Assembly (NCBI RefSeq): GCF_035594125.1
Contig: NC_087156.1
Span: forward strand, 13,350,806-13,414,805
Source: Scylla paramamosain
Taxonomy: Eukaryota > Arthropoda > Malacostraca > Decapoda > Portunidae
Direction: 5' to 3'
Length of the DNA stretch: 64,000 nt
The translations under genes were made by a program, and so were the position numbers. Below, one piece after another: positions 1-12,603 of the stretch (its first letter is position 1; every line of letters begins with the position of its first letter). Below the pieces are notes generated by a model. The model made no database searches. It was not told where the DNA came from and worked only from the letters and a program-made list of their open reading frames with translations.

Positions 1-470
1 AGAACATGGAAAACACTCTATATAGGAAAAAAAATATATAACATCGAAAACGTGTCTTTCGAATATTTTTGAGCTTCTTACGTACCGAATTTCTAAAAAG
101 CGTGCAAAACATCATTTATGGTGAAATAGAACATTACCAAAAATGTGTGTTTTGAGTGTTTTTGAGCTTGTTGGGTACGAAAACGCCAAAATGCACACAA
201 ATTAACGGACATTGAGAAACGAAAAGTTATTAAGAAAAAATATTATTATGAGTGTTTTTCAACATCTTATGTACGAAAACACTAAAACACGTGAATATCA
301 CTCTATATGGAGAAAAAAGCATTAACCAAACAAATGGGTTTTTTCCTCATGTTAGGTACGACAATCTATACAGAATACCATATATAAAAAACAGAACATT
401 ACCAAAAACGTATATTATAAGTGTTTTTGAGCTTCGTAGGTAATAAAATACTGAAACACGTGATTAGCAC
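1..470 (+). repeat. Satellite block, plus orientation, degenerate pentamer type
   Basis: Diverged copies of the ~96-bp monomer. I define plus orientation by the core GAGTGTTTTTGAGC followed by (G/C)TTACGTAC or CTTAGGTACC, then AAAACGC, then CATGNAAAG or CATGAATAGCAC, then CTATATGG, then GAAACG or GAAACAGAA, and finally CATTACCAAAAA. Short ORFs here, such as 252-443, are translations of the repeat and not genes. Confidence 0.85.
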
Positions 471-987
471 ATCCATTTAGGCGTTTTGGTTTCTAAAAAG
501 CTGGAAAACGCTTAAATCATACGTTTTTGGTAATGTCTCCCGATAAAGGCTATTGTGCTCGCGTTTTAGCATTTTGGAACGTAAGAAGCTCAAAAACACT
601 CAAAAGACACCATTTTGATAATGTTGTTTTGATTTTTATATAGAGTGTCTTACATGCTCTTTAGAGTTTTGGTGCCTAACGCTGAAGAGCTCCGAAATAA
701 AATTTTTTCTGGGAATGTCATCTCTTTACCCTATAGAGGGTAAAATGGATGAATTTTTGCGTATTGGTACGTAATAAGCTGAAAAACATTCAAAATACAC
801 GTTTTTGGCAATATTATTCTGTTTCTCCATGAAGTTTCTTTTCTATGCATTATAGTGTTTTGGTACGTAAAAAGCTGAAAACACTCAAAAGACACGTTTT
901 TGTTTGTTTCTCCAGTATAGCTTACTTTGCATGCACTTTGGCGTTTTCGAAAACACCACTAATACATGTTTTTGTACCCTAAATGAG
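470..987 (-). repeat. Inverted satellite block, about one pentamer
   Basis: Across this ~517-bp stretch the same monomers read on the minus strand (GCGTTTTGG, GTTTTTGGTAATG, TTCTCCAT, AAACACTCAAAAGACAC). Both edges fall inside monomers: the left after a B-type GATTAGCAC near 470, the right before ACCCTAAATGAGG near 987. The length is close to one 480-bp pentamer, so one unit may have been flipped. Confidence 0.8.
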
Positions 988-3900
988 GAAAGGAAACGCG
1001 ATTTCCAGAAAAGTGCCTTTTGAATGTTTATTGGCGTGCTAGGCACCAAAACGCTAAAAAGCATGGAAAGCACCCTATAAAAGAAAACAAAACAACTTAA
1101 CCAAAAACGTCTGTTTTCAGTGTTTTTGAGTTTCTTACCGAAACGCTAAATCGCATGAAAAAAAAAAAAAACATGGAGAAATAATATTATCAAAAACAAA
1201 TATTTCGAGTGCTTTTGAGTTAGTTAAGTAGAAAAACGCCAAAATGCATATATAGTATCTTAAATGGGAAAATGAAAAGACATTAATAAAATGTGTACTA
1301 TTGGTGTTTTTTTTTTTTTAACTTATTAGGTACGAAGTCGCTAAAATGCATGAATAACACTCTATATAAAATAACATTACCAAAAACGTATATTTTCAGT
1401 GTTTTCACATTGTTATGAATGAAAACGCCATAATGCATGTAAAGCCCCCTATTTGGGAAAAGGAAACGAGATTTCCGAAACGTGTCTAAAATGTGTTCTT
1501 CAGCGTGTTAGGCACAAAAATGCTAAAAAGCATACAAATCACCTGATATGGGAATACAAAACAACATTAAAAAAACGTTTCTTTTGAGTGTCCTACGTAC
1601 CAAAACGATAAAAAAAAAAATCCATCCTTTATCCTCCATCCTTTATGGAGATCCTTTATGGGGATCCTTTATCCTCCATCCTTTATGGAGAAACAGAATA
1701 ACGTTACCCAAAAACAAGTATTTTTAATGTTTTATAAGATTGTTACGTAAAAAAAAAGCCTAAATGAATCGAAAATACCCTATATGGGAAAAATCAAGAC
1801 ATTACGAGAAACGTGTATTATGAGTGTTTTTGACCTTCTTAGTATCAAAAGGGTAAAACGCATGAATAACGCTCTATATGGAGAAAAGAACAATATTGCC
1901 ACAAAAAAAAAACGTGCATTTTGAGTGTTATGACATTGTTAGTTACCAAAAAGCCAAAATGCATGCAAAGACCCATATATACTCGTAGATATATGAAACG
2001 ACATTAAAAACGCATGAAAATATCCTATATGGAGAAACAGAATACATTTACCAAAAACGTGTATTTTAAGTGTCTTTGAGCTTATTATGTACAAAATCGC
2101 CTATCATCAAACAAAACACCCTGCATATGGAAATGAAATAACATTACGAGAAACGTTTATGTTTTTTTTTTATTACTCTCTTAAGTACCAAATCAGTAAA
2201 AAGCTTCAATAGTGCTCTGAAGAAAAAGAACAAACTTACCAAAAACGTGTATTTTTTTACATTGATAATTACCAAAATGCCAACATGCATGTAAAGCAAC
2301 CTATATGAAGAAATGAAACGAAATCACTAGAAACTTGTCTTTTGTTATTTTTGAGCGTGTTAGGCACCAAATCAGTAAGAAGCAATGAAATCACCCTATA
2401 GGGGAATACAAAACTATTAAAACTTCTCTTTAAAGTTTTTTTTTTTTTAGGTTCTTACGAACTAAAATGTCAAAATACATGCAAACACCCTGTTAGGTAC
2501 CAAAGCACCAAAAAGAGCCTATATGAGGAAATGAAAGGACATGACAAAAAACGTGTATTATGAGTTTTTATTTTATTTTTTTTCATCTTCTTAGGTACCA
2601 AAACGCTAAAATAAATGAGAAGCACACTGTATGGAGAAAGAGAAAAAAACATTACCAAAATCGTGTAATTTGAATGTTTTTTTTTTCACATTGTCAGGTA
2701 GCAAAACACCATAATGCTTCCTCTCTATACGAGAAAATTAAACAACAATGTAAGAAATGTGTTTTTATGTGTTTTTCAGCGTGTTAGGCACGAAAACGCT
2801 AAATAGCATGGAAAGCACTTTATATAGAAATGCAAAATAACATTACTAAAACCATGTCTTTTAAGTGTTTTAAAATTTTTACGTTCCAAAACGCTAAAAC
2901 ACGTGCAACAAACACGAATAACCCAACCAAATAGAAAAACCTTACCAAAAACGTGTATTTTGAGTCTTTTTCAGTCTGTTACGTACATCAATTTAAAAAT
3001 GCATGTAAAGCACCCTGTATGTGGAAACGATAGGACATTACGACAAACGTGCATTATCAGTGTTTTGAGTCTCTTAGGTACCAAACACTAAACCGCCTGA
3101 ATGAAAATTGAATATATCCTATATCTCTTAATGGAGAAACAGAACATCACCAAAAATGTGTTTTTTAGTGTTTTTTTTTTTTTTACCTTGTTATGTACCA
3201 AAACGTCAAAAAACATACGAAGCATCCTATATGGGGAAGTAGAAAGACATTAGAAGAAACAAGTTTTGTTAGTGTTTTTGAGCTTCCTAAATACCAAAAC
3301 GCTAAAACGCATGAATAGCACCCTATATAGAGAAAAGGAACAATATTAGCTAAAACCTTTATTTTAAGCGTTTTTCACATTATGTAGCAAAACATCATAA
3401 TGCATGCAGATCCCTATATAAAGAAGCAAAACTATATTACAGGAAACGTGTCTTTTGAGTGTTTACTTGAGTGTTAGGAATCAAAATGCTAAAAAGCATT
3501 GAAAGCACCTTATTTGGCAATATAAAATAACATTACCAAGAAAGTATCTTTAGAGTGTTTTTGACCTTCTTACGTCCGAAATCGCTGAAACGCATGCAAA
3601 ACAACCTTTATGGAGAAACAGAATAACATTACCAAAAACTTGTATTTTGATTGTTTTTGTGCTTGTTAAGTACAAAAATGCCAAATTACACGCAAAGCTT
3701 CCTACATGGAGAAAACAAAGGACATTACGAGAAAAGTGTATTATGAGAGATTTTGAGCTTTTTAGGTACCAAGACTCAAAAACACATAATTAGCACTTTA
3801 TATGGAAAAATAACTCTACCGAAAACTTTTACTTAAACTCTTTTTCATATTGTTAAGTACCAAAAGACAAAATGCATTGGAAGCCCCCTTTATCGGGAAA

Positions 3901-4090
3901 CGAAACGACATGATCATCAACGTGCCTTTTGAGTGTTTTTCAACGTGTTAGACACCAAAACGCTAAAAAGCATGAAAAGCGCTCTATAAAGGAATACAAA
4001 ACAACATTACTAAAAACGTGTTTTATAGGTTCTTATGTACAGAAACACTAAAACCCATGCAAAACATCCTTTATGGAGAAGCGAAATAAG
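987..4090 (+). repeat. Satellite array, plus orientation, ancestral A-B-C-D-E pentamers
   Basis: The clearest view of the basic order. From about 1,170 the types run A (GTTAAGTAG, GAAAAGACATTA), B (CTTATTAGGTACG, CATGAATAACACTC), C (CACATTGTTA, GAAACGAGATTTCC), D (GCGTGTTAGGCAC, AAAAAGCAT, GGAATACAAAACAACATT), E (CTACGTACC, CTTTATGGAGAAACAGAATAAC), then A again. At about 1,614-1,682 a small cluster of CCATCCTTTAT/GGATCCTTTATGG duplications sits inside an E monomer. No gene is visible. Confidence 0.88.
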
Positions 4091-4914
4091 TATTTCGTTG
4101 ATAAATTACATTCAGGACAGTTAGGGAACATCCCTTACAGAAGAAAAAGATCGCAGAAGAAAGATCCTAAATGGATGACTGAGGTTAAAACACTACATAG
4201 GGCGAAGGAGAAGTATATATGTGATTAAAGACAGAGGAAGTGGTTTTAAGGCCATAATATAATGAATTAGAAAAGTCAGGAGTTTAACAAGGAAAGCTAA
4301 AAATAGTTATGAATTAAAGGTAGCCAGCCAAGCGAAGATGGACCTCAAAGGATTTTATCAGGCATATAAGACGAAGAATAGAGAAACAATAGTTCCTTTA
4401 AGACAGCAGAATGGGACCTGATTAGTTGTTGAGAGGAGATTAGTAAAATTGTAAGCGAGTATTTTTTAATTGTCTTTGCCCAGGAAAAGATGCAGGATTT
4501 GCCGAATAGTGAGAAGATATTTAGAGTAGAAGAGGATGAGAAGCTGACAGATATTACCATAACTAAAAGAGATAGTGGAACAGGAGATAGATAAGTTGAA
4601 AAGTTCAAGTCACCAGGACCAGATGAAATATATTCCACAGTATTTAAGGAAAGGAAAAAGGTTATAAGTAATCTGTTAGTTTCTGTCCTTATGTAATCAC
4701 TTTAGTCATGTGAGGTATCGGTAATTTGGAGGCAGGCGAATATAGTACCTATCTTTAAGAAAGGAGATAAAACTTTAACGTCTAACCTGTCAGCTTAACT
4801 TCTGTTGAATGTAAAATAATGGAGTCAATAATAGCGAAGAACATTTAAGAGCATTTAGACAAACATAACTTGATAACTCAGTAACAGCACGGCTTCTGGA
4901 ATGGGGAGTCTTAC

Positions 4915-6211
4915 TTGAGAAACTTGGTAAGTTTATACAGTAAGGTTTACAAGGCAGCAGATAATGGTGATAGTTATGGCATCCTATATCAGGACTTTAG
5001 TAAAGCGTTTGACAAGGTACCCCATCAGAGGCTACTGAGAAATGTTACGGCGCACGAGAGAGATGAGGTGTTTAGATTGGATAAGGTCATGGCTAAGCGG
5101 CAGGCGACAGAGTGTTGTAATAAACGGCTCTAAATTGGAGTGGGGTCAAGTAATTATTGGGGTGACAAAGGGATTATTAGTATTAGGGCCGATGTTGTTT
5201 GTAATATATGTCAATGGCTTGGATAGTGGAATTAGTAGTGTTGTTAGTAAATTTGCGGATGACACGAGACTATGTAGATTAATTAGGTCAGAATCGCATA
5301 CCATCGCCTTGCAGGCAGATTTTAATAGGTTGAACGAATGGACGGACAGATGGCAAATGCAGTTTAATGTCAACAAATGCAAAGCACTTAGCGTAAGTAG
5401 AAGAAACCCACATAGTAGTTACACAATGAACAACCAAGTTCTGGTAGGTTCAGGGTAAGTAAAAGATTTGAGATTTAAGGTTATATCTGAACTCCGTCTA
5501 AAAAAGCAATGGAAAGAGGCCAGAAACAAAGCAAATAGTGTATTATGATTCATTTTTAGGAGTGCTAAAAGTAGAACTCCCGAAGTAATATTAAAGTTAC
5601 GTTTGGCGCTGGCCAGACTTCATCTAGACTACGCTGTCCAGTTCTGGTCACCATATCACAGGAAGGATAAAGGTCTATTAGAATCAGTACAAAGGAAAAT
5701 GACTAAAAGGATACAGGGGATGAGGAGTATTCCTTACGAAGCGATATTCAAGCTGTTAAATTTACATTCTTTAAAGAGACGTAGGTTAAGAGTGGACCTA
5801 ATAGAAGTCTTTTAGTGGTATATGGGTTATAATAAAGGGAACATAAGGAAAATTCTTAGAATCTGTAAATATGATAGAACAAGAAAAAAGAACCAAAAAG
5901 AACTCCCGAAGTAATATTAAAGTTACATTTGGCGCTGGCCAGACTTCATCTAGACTACGCTGTCCAATTCTGGTCACCACATCACAGGAAGGATAAAGGT
6001 CTATTAGAATCAGTACAAAGGAAAGTGACTAAAAGGATACAGGGGATGAGGAGTATTCCTTACGAAGCGATATTCAAGCTGTTAAATTTACATTCTTTAA
6101 AGAGACGTAGGTTAAGAGTGGACCTAATAGAAGTCTTTTAGTGGTATATGGGTTATAATAAAGGAAACATAAGGAAAATTCTTAGAATCTGTAAATATGA
6201 TAGAACAAGAA
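4915..6211 (+). pseudogene. Reverse transcriptase pseudogene of the CR1-like LINE
   Basis: An RT domain broken into at least four pieces. Residues 4,915-5,055 read DFSKAFDKVPHQ (palm start). The frame then shifts near 5,055-5,080, and 5,042-5,458 carries SKFADDTRL, the catalytic ADD motif, followed by LNEWTDRWQMQFNVNKCK. A TAC-to-TAA type change ends it at 5,456-5,458. The thumb/C-terminal part (LHLDYAVQFWSPY, KRIQGMRSIPYEA) lies at 5,603-5,815 and again at 5,929-6,141 because of an internal tandem duplication. Compared with the 47-kb relative it has far more substitutions and indels. No function is expected. Confidence 0.88.
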
Positions 6212-6212
6212 A
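5573..6212 (+). repeat. 326-bp direct tandem duplication inside the dead LINE
   Basis: The stretch starting AGAACTCCCGAAGTAAT at 5,573 restarts at 5,899. By eye the two copies differ at only about five positions, for example ACGTTTGG/ACATTTGG, CATATCAC/CACATCAC and GAAAATGAC/GAAAGTGAC. The period of 326 is not a multiple of three. The duplication therefore changed frame and is much younger than the decay of the element around it. Confidence 0.9.
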
Positions 6213-9200
6213 AACGGGTTCAAGCCTGAAAACTTGATGTTCAAAAAGGAGACAGGAAAGAATTGGTTCTCAAATAGAGTAGCAGATGATTGGAACGGAC
6301 GTAGTAATCAAGCTGTTAGTGCTGAGGCATTTAGGAACAGTAAGAGAAAATTACACATTTATGGATGGGGATGATAGGTGGAAATAGGTAGGCATATTTC
6401 ATACAAGTACTGCCACTTGTAGGCCTGATGCCTTCTTGCAGATTTACTTATTTCTTATATTCTTACGTTCTTATTACCAAAAGCGTGTATTTTCAGTGTT
6501 TTTCAGCTATCACGTGAAAAAAAAAATGCCAAAATGCATGCAAAGCACCCTATATGAAGAAAAAGAGCGACATTACGAGAAACGTGCATTATGAGTGTTT
6601 TTGAGATTCTTAGGTACAAAAACGCTGAAACTCATGAATAACACTCTTAATTGAGATACAGAACAACCTTACCAAATGCGTATATTTTGAGTGTTTTTCA
6701 CATTCTTAGTTACCAAAACCCCAAATTGCATGCAAAACTAGCTTTATGTGAAAAAAAAAAAAAAGACATTACCAGAAGAGTGTCTTTTGAGTGTTTTTGA
6801 GCGTGTTAGGCAATAAAGCACTAAAAAGCAGGGCAATCACATTACATGAGAATAAAACTAAATTTTATCAAGAACTTGCTTTTAAGTGTTTTTGAGCTCC
6901 TTACATATTGAAACGCTAAAACGCATGCAAAACACCCTTTATGGAGAAACAGAAAAACATTACCAAAAACATGTATTTTGAGTGTTTTTGATCATGTTAC
7001 GTATAAAAACGCTTAAATACATGCAAAGAACACTATATTTGGGAAACGAAAGGACTTTATGAGAAACATGTATTATGAGTGTTTTTATGTTCCTTAAGTA
7101 CCAAAAAGCTAAAACCCACAAATAACAATCTTTATAGAGAAAAAAAATAAAAAAATAGTAATTTTTTTTTTTGTTTTTTTGTTATTCATCTTCATAGGTA
7201 CCAAGATGCCAAAATTCTGGCAAAATTCAGGGAAATTATGTGGAAAAAAGAACATTATAAAAAAAGTTAATTATAGATTTTTTTCGGACTGTTATGTACC
7301 AAACCCTAAAGTGCATGCAAAGCCACCTATATATGGAAATTAAACGACTTTACAAGAAACCTGTCTTTTGAGTGTTTTTTAGCATGTTAGGCTCCAAAAC
7401 GATAAATACCATTGAAGTCACTCAATATGGGAATCCAACCCAAAATTACTGAAAACATGTCTTCTCAGTGTTTTACGTAGAAAAACGCTAAAACGGATGC
7501 AAACCAACCAATACGAAGAAATAGAAAAACATCACCAAAAAGGTATATTTTGAGTGTTTTTGAACTTGTTACCTGCAAACAACGCGAAAATGCATGCAAA
7601 GCACTCTATATTGGGAAACAAAAGGACATTACGAGAAACGTGTATAATGAGTGTTTTATAGTTTCACAAGATCCACAAGGCAAAAAACACAAAAACTCGT
7701 ATATATGGAGAAGTTTCTTAGATACCAAAATAATGAAACTCATAACACTCTTAATTGAAAAACAGAACAACCTTACTAAATGCGTGTATTTTGAGTGTTT
7801 TTTCACATTCTTAGTTAAAAAAAAAAACGAAATTCCATGCGAATATAGCTTTATGTGGGAAAAAATGACATTACCAGAAAAGTGTCTTTTGAGTGTTTTT
7901 GAGAGTGTTAGGCAATAAAGCACTAAAAAGCAGGGCAATCACATTACATGGAATAAAACCAACGTTTACCAGGAACTTGCCTTTAAGTGTTTTTGAGCTC
8001 TTTATAGGCGCTAAAACGCATGGAAAACACACTTAATATAGAAACAAAATAACATTACCAACAACAGGTATTTTGAGTGTTTTTAATCATATTATCTATA
8101 AAAACGCTTAAATACATGCAAAAAACCTTATGTTTGGGAAAGGAAAGGATATTACGAGAAACGTGTATTATGAGTGTTTTTAAGTTTCTTAAAAACCAAA
8201 AAACTAAAACCCACAAGTAGCACTCTGTATTTAGAAAAAAAAAAATAATAAATAAATAGAAAAATAGGAGTTTTTTTTATATTTTTTTATTCATCTTCAT
8301 AGGTACCGAGATGCCAAAATTCTGGCAAAATTCAGGGCAATTCTGTGATAAAAGATCATTATCAAAAAAGTTAATTTTAGCTTTTTTTTCGGACTGTTAT
8401 TTACCAAACCCCAAAGTGCATGCAAAGCCACCTATATGAGGAAATTAAACGACTTTACCAGAAACCTGTCTTTTGAGTGATTTTCAGCTTGTTAGGCATA
8501 AAAACGATAAATAATATGGAAGTCACTCTATAAGACAATCCAAAACAAAATACTGAAAACGTGTCTTTTCTGTGTTTTAGGTAGAAAAACGCTAAAACGG
8601 ATGCAAACCAACCAATATGAAGAAATAGAATATTACCAAAAAGGTATATTTTGAGTGTTTTTCATCTTGTTATCTACAAAAAACGCGAAAAAGGATGCAA
8701 AGCACTCTATATGGGGAAACAAAAGGACATTACGAGAAACGTGAATAATGAGTGTTTTATAGTTTCAAAAGAACCATAAGGCAAAAAACGCAAAAACTCG
8801 TGTATATGGAGAAGTTTCTTAGTTACCAAAACGCTGGTACTCATGAATAACACTCTTAAATGAGAAACACAACAACCTTACGAAATGCGTGTATTTTGAG
8901 TGTTTTTCACATTCTTATTTACCAAAACCCAAATTGCATCGAAAACTAGCTTTATGTTGGTAAGAAATGACATTACCAGAAAAGTGACTTTGGGTGTTTT
9001 TGAGCGTGTTAGGCAATAAAGCACTAAAAAGCAGGGCAATAACATTACATGGGAATGAAACCAACTTTTACCAAGAACTTGCCTTTAATTTTTTTTGAGC
9101 TCCTTACATACCAAAACGCTAAAACGAATGCAAAACACCCTTTATGGAGAATTAGAATAACATTATCAAAAACATGTATTTTCAGTGTTTTTGATCATTC

Positions 9201-12200
9201 TATCTATAAAAACGCGAAAATACATGCAAAGAACCCTATGTTTGGGAAACGAAAAGACATTACGAGAAACGTGTATTATGAGTGTTTTTAAGTTCCTTAA
9301 GAACCAAAAAACTAAAACCCAGAAATAACACTCTTTATAAAGAAAAAATAAATAAATGTATAAAAAGGGCATTTTTTTTTTTTTTTTTTTTTTTTTTTTG
9401 TTATTCATCTTCATAGGTACCGAGATGCCAAAATTCTGGGAAAATTCTGGGCAATTATGTGATACAAGAATATTATCAAAAAAGTTTATTTTAGCTTTTT
9501 TTTCGGAATGTTATGTACCAAACTCTAAAGTGAATGCAAAGCCACCTACATGAGGAAATTAAACGACTTTACGAGAAACCTTACTTTTGAGTGTTTTTCA
9601 GTATGTTAGGCACCAAGACGATAATAATATGGACGTCACTCATTATGGGAATCCAAAACAAAATTACTGAAAAAGTGTCTTTTCAGTGTTTTACGTAGAA
9701 AAACGCTAAAAAGGATGCAAACCAACCAATATGAAGAAATAGAATAACATTACCAAAAAGGTATATTTTGAATGTTTTTGAGCTTGTTACCTAAAAAAAA
9801 TGCAAAAATGGATGCAAAGTATTGCAAAATAAAAGGACATTCTGAGAATCGTGTATAATGAGTGTTTTATAGTTCCACAAGAAACAAAAGGGAAAAAACA
9901 CAAAAACTCGTGTAGCTAGAGAAGTTTCTTAGATACCACAATGTTGAAACTCATGAATAACACTTTTAATTGAGAAACAGAATTACCTTACAAAAATGTG
10001 TGTATTTTGAGTGTTTTTCATATTCTAGTTACGAAAATCCCAAATTACATGCGAAACTAGCTTTATGTAGGAAATAAATGACATTACCAGAAAAGTGCCT
10101 TTTGAGTGTTTTTGAGCGTTATATGCAACAAAGCACTAAAAAGCAGAACAATCACATTACATTGGAATAAAACCAAATTTTACGAAGAATAAAAAAAAAG
10201 AACAAGCTTACCTAATGAGTGTATTTTGGATGTTTTTCAAATTCTTAGTTACCAAAACCCCAAATTGCATTCGAAATATTGTGGGATAAAAATGTGAGAA
10301 AAAAATTACATTAACATAAAAAAGTTTTTTGGGTGTTTTTGAGCGTGTTAGGAAATAAACCACTAAAAAGCAGGGCAATCACATTACATATTGATAAAAC
10401 CAATTTTTACCAAGCACTTACCTTTAAGATTTTTTGAGCTCCTTACATACAAAAACGCTAAAACGCATGCAAAACACCCTTTATGGAGAAACAGAATAAC
10501 ATTACAGAAAACACGTATTTTGAGTGTTTTTGATCATGTTACCTATAAAAACACTTAAATACATGTTTGGGAAACAAAAAAAAAACATTACGAGAAACGT
10601 GTATGAGTGTTTTAAAGTTTCTTAAGTACCAAAAAGCTAAAAGCCACAAATAACACTCTTTATAGAGAAAAATAAATAAATAAATAAATAAAAAATAGCA
10701 TTTTTTTTTTTTTGTTATTCATATTTATAGGTACTGTCATGCCGAAAATCTGGCAAAATTCAGGAAAATTATGTGGAAAAAAGAATATTATCAAAAAAGT
10801 TAATTTTAGCTTTTTTTTCGGACTGTTATGTACCAAACCCTAAAGAGCATCCAAGGCCACCTATATGGGGAAATTACACGACTTTACCAGAAACCTCTTT
10901 TGAGTGTTTTCTTTTTTAGCATGTTAGGCATCAAAAGGATAAATAATATGGAAGTCACTCAATATGGGAATGCAAAACAAAATTACTGAAAACGTGTCTT
11001 TTCGTTGTTTTACGTAGAAAAACGCTAAAACGGATGCAAACCAACCAATATGAAGAAATAGAATAACGTTACCAAAAAGTTATATTTTGAGTGTTTTTGA
11101 ACCTGTTAACCACAAAAAACGCGAAAATGGATGCAAAGCACTCTATATGGGGAAACAAAAGGACATTACGAGAAACGTGTATAATGAGTGTTTTATGGTT
11201 TCACAAGAACCACAAAGCAAAAAACGCAAAAACTCGTATATATGGATAAGTTTCTTAGATACCAAAATGCTGAAACTCATGAATAACACTCTTAATTGAA
11301 AAACAGAACAACCTTACTAAATGCGTGTATTTAGAGAGCTTTCCACATTCTTAGTTACCAAAACCCCAAATTGCATGCAAAACCAGATTTATGTGGGAAA
11401 AAATGACATTCCCAGAAAAATGTCTTTTGAGTGTTTTTGAGCGTGATAGGATATAAAGCACTAAAAAGCAGGGGAATCACATTAAATTCGAATAGAACCA
11501 ATTTTTACCAAGAACTTGCCTTTAAGTGTTTTTGAGTTCCTTATATACCAAAACGCTAAAACGCCTGCAAAACACACTTTATGGAGAAACAGAATAACAT
11601 TACCAAAAACATGTATTTTGAGTGTTTTTGATTATGTTATCTATAAAAACGCTTAAATACATAGAAAGAACCTTATGTTTGGGAAACGAAAGGACATTAC
11701 GAGAAACGTGTATTATGAGTGTTTTTAAGTTCTTAAGTACCAAAAGGCTAAAACCCACAAATAACACTCTTTATTTAGAAAAAAAAAAAATTTTAAAAAT
11801 AAAAAATAGAATTTTTTTTTTTTTTTTTTTTTTTTTTTCATTTATCTTCATAGGTACCGAGATGGCAAAATTCTGGGCAAATTCAGAGCAATTATATGAT
11901 AAAAGAATATAATCAAAAAAGTTGATTTTAACTTTTTTTTCAGACTGTTATGTACCAAACCCTAAAGAGCATCCAAAGCCTCCTATATGAGGAAATTGAA
12001 TGACTTTACCAGAAATCTATACCACCTATATGAGGAAATCAAACGTCTTTGCCAGAAAACTGTCTTTTGAGTGTTTTTCAGCATGTTAGGCACCAAAACG
12101 ATAAATAACATGGAAGTCACTCTATATGGGAATCCAAAACAAAATTACTGAAAACGTGTTTTTTCGGTGTTTTACGTAGAAAAACGCTAAAACGGATGCA

Positions 12201-12376
12201 AACAAACCAATATGAAGAAATAGAAAAACATTACCAAAAAGGTATATTTTAAGTGTTTTTGAGCTTGTTACCTACAAAAAAGGTGAAAATGGATGCAAAG
12301 CACTCCTTATTAGGAAACAAAAGGAAGTTACGAAAAACGTGTATAATGAGTGTCTTATTATTTTCGAGCAAAAGAA

Positions 12377-12400
12377 CTTGTGGTTCACAAGAACCACAAG
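12377..12400. repeat. Perfect hairpin inside a higher-order unit
   Basis: 10-bp arms CTTGTGGTTC and GAACCACAAG flank a 4-nt loop, ACAA. Related units carry only the right arm. Degenerate versions of the whole hairpin occur near 16,947-16,973 and 24,270-24,295. Confidence 0.9.
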
Positions 12401-12603
12401 GCAAAAAACGCAAAAACTCGTGTATATAAAGAAGTTTCTTAGATACCAAAATGGTGAAACTCATGAATAACAATCTTAATTGAGAAACAGAACAACCTTA
12501 CCAAAATCGTGTATTTTCAGTGTTTTTCACATTCTTAGTTAGCAAAATCCAAAAAAAAGCATGCGAAACTAGCTTTATGTGGGAAAAAAATGACATTACC
12601 AGC

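Larger units (their letters stand above)
4090..6478 (+). mobile_element. Decayed CR1-like non-LTR retrotransposon (LINE), 5'-truncated, copy 1
   Basis: This non-satellite insert splits an E-to-A junction of the satellite with little visible loss of monomer sequence. The 5' part (about 4,090-4,900) encodes broken traces of the linker upstream of RT (KPKWMTEVK, then KGFYQAYKTKN). The RT follows in shifting frames. The 3' end, at about 6,451-6,476, carries degenerate 8-bp repeats (ATATTCTT, ACGTTCTT), which recall the tandem 8-mers that end CR1-family LINEs. The element is full of stops and frameshifts and is clearly dead. It belongs to the same family as the copy at 47.33-48.59 kb. CR1-like is my best assignment; another clade of the Jockey/CR1 supergroup is possible. 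Confidence 0.85.
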
